Notes under the pieces: model-generated
What the model was told of the DNA's origin: nothing
The model's input: the letters and a program-made list of their open reading frames with translations, nothing else
Databases searched by the model: none
Origin: Streptomyces adelaidensis
GTDB lineage: Bacteria; Actinomycetota; Actinomycetes; Streptomycetales; Streptomycetaceae
DNA length: 64,000 bases
Assembly: GCF_016598475.1 (NCBI RefSeq)
Contig: NZ_JAEMUX010000047.1
Span: 1-64,000, forward strand
Reading direction: 5' to 3'
In this document: piece by piece, positions 58,468-64,000 of the stretch
Position numbering within the stretch: the stretch's first letter is position 1
Layout: every line of letters starts with the position of its first letter
Translations under genes and position numbers: made by a program

Positions 58468-59034
58468 GAACTGTTCCTTTCTGTGGCGCACCGTATACGA
58501 GGTCAACGGTCCGCCAAATAGACAACTCGACAGATCGACGACAAGTCCCGAACTTTGGACAGTCTCTGTCTGTGGCTCCCACATTGCCATCAGGACTCAC
58601 CTGCCGCAAACCAACCTCTGTGAAGTTGATATCGGGACCCTTCACAATGTGGAGGTTGCCCGAGTTTTATGGAAGTGAATGACGGGGGCGAACAGGGCCA
58701 ACCCCCGACGCCAAGCCACAGCGAACTCTCGGCGAATTCCCAGCTCGTTCTCGCAGCATTCCCCAGCCTGGGAGTCGCGATCTCGGATGCCCAGAGGCCA
58801 AGTCCCGACAGCTGCACTGGCACGTCCGGCAGTCGCGGCGGAGGCTGGAGGATGGGATGGGGTGCCGCCGAGAGGGGGCGTTCGGCGAGTGAGGCAAGTG
58901 TGGAAAAGTGTGGCTTTTTAAACTACGGGCCTGAAAACCCGTTAAAACCTGTATGGTCCAGCTCACTCCCGCCCCTTGCTCCCACCCCTTGCTCCTCTTT
59001 GAATCCGTGTCAATTCATCACGTTTAAAGGGGAG
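58468..59034. other. Gene-poor, AT-richer stretch
   Basis: This 567-bp segment holds no convincing gene. It is lower in GC than its flanks, especially 58880-59030, where a small hairpin ACGGG/CCCGT lies in GCTTTTTAAACTACGG sequence. It contains promoter material for the small secreted gene (minus strand) and the small frame at 59035. Confidence 0.5.
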
Positions 59035-59217
59035 TTGCTCGATACGGATGATGACGCGGTAGCTGACGTACGCTTTACTACTCGCACGTCAAACTCCGAC
59101 AGGGGAACTGCCGATAGTGTTGCGGTGTCCCAAGTGCCTCCTCCGGAAGCAAGTGTGACGGTGCGCAACGCCGGGGCATTTGACTTTACCGACGAGTGGC
59201 TTCAGTCGGTAGCCTGA
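59035..59217 (+). CDS. Possible 60-aa acidic protein with foreign codon use
   Basis: A TTG start follows AAAGGGGAG directly. The product begins LLDTDDDAVADVRFTTRTSN and ends VRNAGAFDFTDEWLQSVA. Many codons end in T or A (GAT, ACT, TTT, GTA), unlike the host pattern. It might be a short transferred gene or a peptide precursor; no modification enzymes are near. Weakly supported. Confidence 0.35.
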   Translation: MLDTDDDAVADVRFTTRTSNSDRGTADSVAVSQVPPPEASVTVRNAGAFDFTDEWLQSVA

Positions 59218-59280
59218 TCGGTCGCCCTCACATCTCCGTATCACGGACATACGAGGGCACACATCAACCTAAGGATGAAA

Positions 59281-59642
59281 ATGAGCATTTAGCCAAGGTA
59301 GGCGGCCATCGCCGCAACCGCGGTTGCGCTGGCGGCCTCCACTCTGGTGATGACCGGCGCGGGCAGCGCGGCGGCCGGGAACAGCAGCGGGCATTTCATG
59401 GTGAATGCCCCTGCCGAGTAGGGAGCGTCGGCACCGGCAGCACCATCTGGAGCGATGGATGGTGCACGCCGGCACAGTCGGGAACGTGGGCGCAAACCCC
59501 GCTGTCAGGCCACGCTAATGGAACTCTGACTGTTTTTGGCGATTCCGCGTGCGGCTCTACAAAGGGGAAGGTCACCGTCCCGATCGACACCAGTTCGACT
59601 GATAATTACTGGTTCACCTTCAAGAGTAGCGACATACACTGA
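59281..59642 (+). pseudogene. Decayed secreted-protein gene
   Basis: After AAGGA and ATG 59281 the frame reads MSI, TAG, PR, TAG, then a clean signal peptide AAIAATAVALAASTLVMTGA with GSAAAG and a stop. The mature part continues in another frame as TGSTIWSDGWCTPAQSGTWA and VTVPIDTSSTDNYWFTFKSS. At least two stops and one frameshift separate a once-intact secreted protein of about 110 residues. Confidence 0.7.
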
Positions 59643-59662
59643 GTGCGAGGCCCCGCTTGTGC

Positions 59663-59696
59663 AAGGGGCCGCCGGGACTTCGCCGACGGCCCCTTT
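59663..59696 (+). terminator. Terminator after the decayed gene
   Basis: AAGGGGCCG/CGGCCCCTT stem followed by TCCCA. The stretch 59697-59913 downstream shows nothing recognised. Confidence 0.7.
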
Positions 59697-59913
59697 CCCA
59701 TGGCCAGCGCCTGATCACGGAGTGCGTGCCGCCTTAGCCCTGGTTTGTCGCTGGTTGATGCCGTCTGGTGTTCGTCGGGCCTTGTTCGGTCACCGAGACG
59801 GGACTGAGTGCCGAACGGATGACAACCGACTCCGTTTCAGGGCAGTGCGGTGACGGATTAGTGACATGACCACGAATTGATCCAGACCCGACGCGCTCCG
59901 GGACTGACGACAA

Positions 59914-59945
59914 CAGCCCCGGTGGAGATGTGTCCACCGGGGCTG
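59914..59945 (-). terminator. Terminator after the DUF397 gene
   Basis: A perfect 13-bp stem CAGCCCCGGTGGA/TCCACCGGGGCTG, 17 bp past the stop on the minus strand, followed there by TTGTCGTC. Confidence 0.8.
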
Positions 59946-59962
59946 CTGGCTGCTTGTGCGCG

Positions 59963-60157
59963 CTATTGGCAGAGGGGGAGGGCGCGGCTCAGGAAGGCGT
60001 GCCAGCTGGCTTCGCCGATGTGGAGGAGGGGGCCGTGGGGGTTCTTGCTGTCTCGGATGGCGCGGCCGCCGGTGGTCGTGGCCGCGACCTCGACGCAGTC
60101 GCCCTGTCCCCCGGAGTACGAGGACTTGATGAAGGGACCTATGAACTCAGGGATCAC
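59963..60157 (-). CDS. DUF397 protein
   Basis: A 64-aa protein with the family pattern FIKSSYSGGQGDCVEVA and AIRDSKNPHGPLLHI. DUF397 proteins are small partners of XRE-DUF5753 regulators; in the WhiJ-type systems of Streptomyces they relieve repression. Its GTG overlaps the regulator stop by 4 nt. Confidence 0.93.
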   Translation of the reverse strand: MIPEFIGPFIKSSYSGGQGDCVEVAATTTGGRAIRDSKNPHGPLLHIGEASWHAFLSRALPLCQ

Positions 60158-61023
60158 GACGCATCGTCCTTGCTTCTCTGTAGTACGCGCCGAATGAGCT
60201 GCGCGCTCGCATCCGGGCTCAACGCTGCCGATCGTAGTTGGTCAAAGGCGAGCGTGTAAGCGGCGAGATCCTCAGGCGCCTCAAGGATCGAGGTGCCCCT
60301 CAGGTTCTCCAGTGTCACCGCTTCCACGATCGGCTCAGCGTCGAAGCTGAAGGACGAGAACGCGGAGATTTCCCCGGCCAGCGTGCCCGCGCTCAAGGGG
60401 AGGACCTGAACGGTCACGCCCCTCCGCTTCCCCACCTCAAGGATCTGTTCAAGCTGTTCGCGGTGGATCTCAGGGCGCACCAAGGGGTGAATGATCACGG
60501 GCTCCCAGATGATGGCCGTGTACGCCGCCCCGCCCTCCTCGATCTTCACCTGCCGCGCCTCGCGGACCTTGACCATTTGCCCGACGCGTTCCGGGGCGAC
60601 GTAGCTCGGACTGGAGGCGATAACGGACTCCGCGTAGGCCGGCGTTTGCAGCAGGCCCGGCACCAGCGCCTGCGCCCACGCACGGATGTGAGTCGCGTCG
60701 TCCTCCAGCGAAATGTGGTCGAGGTAGTCCGGCCGCAGATGTGCCGCATGTTCGAGCCACCACCCGCGGTGGTTGGAGCGCTTCGCCAAGTTCTCCAGTT
60801 TGCCGAGGACTTCGGGTTCATGCACGCCGTATGCGTTCAGCAGCACGCGAATCTCAAGGATGCGCGCGGTCACATGCCCGCTCTCTATACGGCTGACCCG
60901 AGCCTGATCCACTCCGAGCACATTTGCCGCGTGTGCCTGGTCGATCTCGGCGGCCCGTCGGTACCGCTTGAGCGCAGCGCCGAGTCGCCTGCTGCGCACG
61001 GTCGGCCGTCCCCCTGTGGGCAT
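60154..61023 (-). CDS. XRE-family regulator with DUF5753 (WhiJ-like)
   Basis: A 289-aa regulator: HTH LGAALKRYRRAAEIDQAHAA, NVLGVDQARVSRIESGHVTA, then DUF5753 (ALVPGLLQTPAYAESVIA, EARQVKIEEGGAAYTAIIWE, QLEQILEVGKRRGVTVQVLP). ATG 61023 has GGAGAGGGG upstream. Paired with DUF397 and divergent from an RsbW-like ATPase, the usual WhiJ-like grouping linked to development control. Confidence 0.95.
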   Translation of the reverse strand: MPTGGRPTVRSRRLGAALKRYRRAAEIDQAHAANVLGVDQARVSRIESGHVTARILEIRVLLNAYGVHEPEVLGKLENLAKRSNHRGWWLEHAAHLRPDYLDHISLEDDATHIRAWAQALVPGLLQTPAYAESVIASSPSYVAPERVGQMVKVREARQVKIEEGGAAYTAIIWEPVIIHPLVRPEIHREQLEQILEVGKRRGVTVQVLPLSAGTLAGEISAFSSFSFDAEPIVEAVTLENLRGTSILEAPEDLAAYTLAFDQLRSAALSPDASAQLIRRVLQRSKDDAS

Positions 61024-61208
61024 TGCTTCCCCTCTCCTGCGGGAGCTGATCTCAGCGCTCCACTCTAGGGCGTACGGCACCCCAAAGAGGGAAGTCGACA
61101 TATATGAGTCCGTCCAGCTTGCGAGAAGGGTGACTTGGACCCTAGCCTCAAAGTGCACGCACCACTACAGGGCGTGAACTTGACTGCACGTCAGGGGGTC
61201 TGTTCGCC

Positions 61209-61619
61209 ATGCCCGAACTCAGCTCACGTAGCGATTCCTTCCGTATCCCCAAGCGGAGAAGACACGTCCCCGAAGCCCGCGCGCAGGTGCGGCGGATTCT
61301 CAAGGACTGGGCCCTGGACGGTGAACTCGCCCATGACGTCACGACGGTCGCGACGGAGCTGGTCACCAACGCCGTAGTGCACTGCCGTGTGACCCTCTCG
61401 GAGATCGAGGTCGTGCTGTCGATCCGAGGCTGTGGACTGCTGCTTGAGGTGTCGGACCCGGACAAGGGGAAGGTGCCCGCGCCGCGCGCGGAGGACGAGG
61501 GCGGGCGGGGGCTGACCCTGGTCGCCGGGCTGGCCGAGCGGTGGGGGCATGAGCAGCGGCCGTTCACGAAGTGCGTGTGGGCGTACTTCGTGAACGTCCC
61601 GGAACGGTCGTCGCGGTGA
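61209..61619 (+). CDS. RsbW-like ATP-binding protein (GHKL, HATPase_c)
   Basis: A 136-aa anti-sigma-kinase-type protein: ARAQVRRILKDWALDGELAH, N box VATELVTNAVVHC, G1 LLEVSDPDKGK and G2 DEGGRGLTLVAGL. No phosphorylated histidine domain. In WhiJ-like loci these are thought to act as regulators rather than kinases. Its stop overlaps the next GTG by 4 nt. Confidence 0.92.
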   Translation: MPELSSRSDSFRIPKRRRHVPEARAQVRRILKDWALDGELAHDVTTVATELVTNAVVHCRVTLSEIEVVLSIRGCGLLLEVSDPDKGKVPAPRAEDEGGRGLTLVAGLAERWGHEQRPFTKCVWAYFVNVPERSSR

Positions 61620-61828
61620 GCCCGCACCGGGCCCGCTGGCGGCGCTGGGCGGCGGCGTCGGCGCGACACCGGGCCACGTACGGGCGGTGGTTGCCGCTGC
61701 TCCCCCGCGAACCCTGCTGGGAGCGGGCGCCCGCGAGGGCCGTACCGCCGGACGGCCTCGACATGGACGAAGGAGACATCGTGCGGGCGTACGTCACGGC
61801 GTATACGTGTGAGGAGTGTGCGGCGTGA
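61616..61828 (+). CDS. 70-aa small hypothetical protein
   Basis: Arg/Trp-rich start (SPHRARWRRWAAASARHRAT) and an acidic end with a CxxC (DEGDIVRAYVTAYTCEECAA). Coupled by GTGA overlaps at both ends. No family known; a metal site is possible. Confidence 0.65.
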   Translation: MSPHRARWRRWAAASARHRATYGRWLPLLPREPCWERAPARAVPPDGLDMDEGDIVRAYVTAYTCEECAA

Positions 61829-62097
61829 GCGAGGAACCGGCGTGCCCGGACGACGAGTTGGCGGTCAACCCGGTGATGGCCACGTTCAGCGAGCTGCTCG
61901 ACCACGCCGTGGTGTGCGTGGACGCGTGCCGCAGGAAGGGCGTCTCCTGCCTCCAGGGGATGCGGCTGACCAAGAAACACCGCGCGGCGCGGAAGGTCGC
62001 CGGGGCGGCACGGATGAAGCAGAGGGAGAGGGAGCGGGAGCGGGAGCGGGAGAGGCAGGGGCAGGGGCAGGGGCAGGGGCAGGACGGCTCTGACTGA
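61825..62097 (+). CDS. 90-aa protein with Arg-Glu and Gln-Gly repeat tail
   Basis: The N-terminal 60 residues contain three cysteines (EEPACPDDELA, VVCVDACRRKGVSCLQ). The tail is a run of five or six Arg-Glu pairs followed by Gln-Gly pairs, from 6-bp DNA repeats (GAGCGG, GGGCAG) that are likely to vary in copy number. GTG 61825 overlaps the preceding stop. Function unknown. Confidence 0.65.
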   Translation: MSEEPACPDDELAVNPVMATFSELLDHAVVCVDACRRKGVSCLQGMRLTKKHRAARKVAGAARMKQRERERERERERQGQGQGQGQDGSD

Positions 62098-62102
62098 GCG
62101 CG

Positions 62103-62903
62103 TCAGGGCGCCGGTTGACGCGCCGGCCCGGGCTCAGGGACAGGAGATCGCGCGGGCGACGGGGCCCTCAGGTGTGACCTACCGAGTCGTGCGCGGACGG
62201 CCGACAGGAGCGCGGCGTGGGGCGGCAGGCCGTCGAGTACCTCGGGGAGGGAGGGCAGGACGACGTGGTGGAAGTCGGCGGGGTAGTGGGCCGATGCCGA
62301 TGCGAAGCCCCAGCGGCGCTCGGTCGGCGGCTCGGTCAGCAGCTCGGCGAGAGCCGGGACGCAGCGCGGATCGTTCATCCGTGCCAGGGCCCACAGCGCC
62401 GCCTCGCCCACGGTCTGGCCCACGCGGGTCGCCCGGGCGGCGGTGTCACCGAGCAGCGCGGCGACCTCGTCCGCGTGCGCGGTGGCCGACGGTCCGAGGC
62501 AGGCGAGGAGTTCGGCCGCCCGGAAGCGGACCTCGGCAGCCGGGTCGTCCAGCCGTGCGGCGATCACAGGCAGCAGTTCGGCAACCGGTGAGCGCCACCG
62601 CGCCAGCAGCTCGGCCGCCTGTCCCAGGGCGCCGACGCGTTGCTCGTCGTCGGGGTGATCGGCGAGCAGGCCGAGCACGAAGGCGGGGGACGGGCCGGTG
62701 AACAGCTCCCCCGTCCACCCCATGACACCCTGCACACCGCACTCCGCCGACCAGGTGGAGATAGGAGCGGCGCCCGCCGTCGCGGACCGTACCGCCCGGA
62801 CGAGGGACGCCCTGTCGGCGCCGTCGCTCCGGACGCTGACGGCGCCCGCATGCGGGCGCCGGGCGCTGTCAGCTGCCGGTGTGGCGGGGCGTCGCCTCGT
62901 CAC
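62103..62903 (-). CDS. HEAT-repeat protein
   Basis: About 266 aa. The first 60 residues look weakly coding; HEAT-type helices follow (SPVAELLPVIAARLDDPAAE, VRFRAAELLACLGPSATAHA, VGEAALWALARMNDPRCVPA, LAELLTEP). HEAT arrays mediate protein contacts. GTG 62903 lies 1 nt past the symporter stop; an ATG at 62724 (MGWTGELFTG) could be the real start. Possibly a C-terminal piece of a larger family member. Confidence 0.65.
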   Translation of the reverse strand: MTRRRPATPAADSARRPHAGAVSVRSDGADRASLVRAVRSATAGAAPISTWSAECGVQGVMGWTGELFTGPSPAFVLGLLADHPDDEQRVGALGQAAELLARWRSPVAELLPVIAARLDDPAAEVRFRAAELLACLGPSATAHADEVAALLGDTAARATRVGQTVGEAALWALARMNDPRCVPALAELLTEPPTERRWGFASASAHYPADFHHVVLPSLPEVLDGLPPHAALLSAVRARLGRSHLRAPSPARSPVPEPGPARQPAP

Positions 62904-62904
62904 C

Positions 62905-64000
62905 TCATCGGTGGCGCGCGGCCCCCTCGGGCGCGGTCCGCGGAATCGGTACGGGTTCGGTTCGCGCGGCCGGGCCGGAGAGCGCGGAGCCGAGCCAGCC
63001 CAGGAGGAATCCGGCCGGGATCGAGACGAGACCCGGGTTGCGCAGCGGGAACACCGCGAAATCCAGGTGGGGCAGGAGGGCGGTCGGACTTCCGGAGACT
63101 TGGGGTGACAAGCACACCAGTACCACGGAGGTCACCAGGCCGCCGTAGATGCTCCAGGTCGCGCCCCGGGTGGTGAAGCCCTTCCAGAACATGCTGTAGA
63201 GGAGGGCGGGGACGATCGCCGAGCCGGCCAGGGCGAACGCCAGTCCGACGAGGAAGGAGACGTTGAGACTGCGCGCGAACACGGCGAGCATCGTGGCGGT
63301 CGTGCCCACGACCACGGCCGCCACGCGCGCGACGAACAGCTCCCGCTCCCCGGACACCGTGCCACGGGTGATGAACGCGCCGTAGATGTCGTGCGCCAGC
63401 GAGGTCGCGGCGGCGAGCGTGACGCCCGCCACGACGGCCAGGACGGTGGCGAAGGCCAGGCAGGCGACCAGGGTGAGCAGGAGCGAACCGCCGAGGTTCG
63501 CCGCGAGCAGGAGTACGGCCGTGTTCCCTGAGGGGTTGTTCGCGGCGATCGCGTCCGTGCCGACGAGTGCCGCCGCCCCGAAGCCGAGCACGATGGCGGC
63601 CAGATAGAACACACACGTCAACTGGGCCGCGTACTGGATCGATCGGCGCGCGCCGCTCGGCGTGGACACCGTGCCGATCCGCATCAGCAGGTGCGGCAGA
63701 CCGGCGGCACCGATCAGCAGGGCGAGTTGCTCGCTCAGGGAGTCCAGCCCCATCGGTCCGGCGTCACCGAAACGGATCCCCGGGCTCAGGAAGTCCTCGC
63801 CGTGGCCGCTCCCCCGGGCAGCCGCGCTCAGCAGGGCGCCGGGGTCGAAGTCGTACCTGGCCAGTACCAGCACCGCCAGGCCGGCACCGCCGCCCACCAG
63901 CATGACCGCCTTGACGGTCTGGACCAGCGTGGCCGCTCGCATGCCGCCCAGCACGATGTAGGTGATCATGAGCGCCCCGAGGCCGATGGAGACGGCCTGT
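62905..64000 (-). CDS. Sodium/solute symporter, acetate-type (ActP/MctC-like), 5' end outside the window
   Basis: The C-terminal two thirds of an SSS-family carrier with at least nine helices here. Typical segments are GALMITYIVLGGMRAATLVQ, LPHLLMRIGTVSTPSGARRS, GVTLAAATSLAHDIYGAFIT and YSMFWKGFTTRGATWSIYGG. The match is best to cation/acetate or monocarboxylate symporters. The reading frame is open to the window edge. Confidence 0.9.
   Translation of the reverse strand, partial: QAVSIGLGALMITYIVLGGMRAATLVQTVKAVMLVGGGAGLAVLVLARYDFDPGALLSAAARGSGHGEDFLSPGIRFGDAGPMGLDSLSEQLALLIGAAGLPHLLMRIGTVSTPSGARRSIQYAAQLTCVFYLAAIVLGFGAAALVGTDAIAANNPSGNTAVLLLAANLGGSLLLTLVACLAFATVLAVVAGVTLAAATSLAHDIYGAFITRGTVSGERELFVARVAAVVVGTTATMLAVFARSLNVSFLVGLAFALAGSAIVPALLYSMFWKGFTTRGATWSIYGGLVTSVVLVCLSPQVSGSPTALLPHLDFAVFPLRNPGLVSIPAGFLLGWLGSALSGPAARTEPVPIPRTAPEGAARHR

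Noticed and set aside
58669..59217. The whole 182-codon frame as one gene
   Set aside because: The first two thirds are low-complexity and lack a ribosome site; only the last 60 codons after AAAGGGGAG are retained as a weak candidate.

Overview
The window is high-GC actinobacterial DNA and almost certainly chromosomal Streptomyces. The grounds are frequent GTG/TTG starts, strong G/C bias at third codon positions, purines-only Shine-Dalgarno sites, and the block ybaB - recR - DUF5063 - ask - asd - SigE-family sigma factor with purA further along. It also carries a WhiJ-like XRE/DUF397 pair and a Zur-type zinc-stress locus. No tRNA, rRNA, CRISPR array, integrase or transposase was recognised.

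0-16 kb: a lone cytochrome P450, a secreted PL11 rhamnogalacturonan lyase behind two LacI-type operators, and a cold group (MerR-like regulator, cold-shock protein with a repeat-bearing leader, DEAD-box helicase, two small genes). A large HTH-STAND-membrane-WD40 protein and a glycosyltransferase follow. Next is a zinc-stress locus: a two-gene permease set diverges from a cysteine-free L32 gene across a Zur box, and a CobW GTPase gene follows L32 but is broken off.

16-20 kb: a roughly 3.7-kb insert lies between the broken cobW and the N-terminal stub of a TrkA-N-like gene. It holds a five-gene overlapping operon of tiny proteins, a divergent XRE-TPR regulator, a SLOG-fold protein and a frameshifted phage-type membrane protein.

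20-33 kb: Met/His-rich membrane protein plus ECF sigma factor, S9 peptidase, SnoaL-like protein, SURF1, a SigE-family sigma factor with a coupled membrane protein, the asd-ask operon (with a likely internal start for the aspartokinase beta chain), a two-component system and a secreted NTF2-like protein.

33-42 kb: the most unusual region. An NB-ARC/TPR signalling ATPase, a 93-aa protein and a two-helix membrane protein all carry the same glycine/alanine-rich motif (ASGxxxIAAGxxIGxAxTG; three copies in the membrane protein). The last two overlap each other and an M56 metallopeptidase in one operon. Beyond the conserved DUF5063-recR-ybaB genes lies a divergent SLATT-type 2TM protein. The layout suggests a nucleotide-triggered, membrane-executed conflict or signalling system lying between ask and recR.

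42-58 kb: a ribbon-helix-helix repressor preceded by an array of TGGCRCCAC repeats, a DUF4097 protein and a DrrAB-type ABC exporter, apparently one operon. Then come a Ser/Thr kinase, an aminotransferase, a GntR regulator coupled to a glycosyltransferase/membrane protein, small genes including one broken by a 13-bp tandem duplication, purA and a diacylglycerol-kinase-like gene.

58-64 kb: a gene-poor, decayed stretch with secreted-peptide remnants, then DUF397/XRE with a divergent RsbW-like ATPase and two coupled small genes, a HEAT protein and an acetate-type symporter that runs off the end. Two copies of a large palindromic repeat (21.8 and 41.8 kb) sit just downstream of genes.
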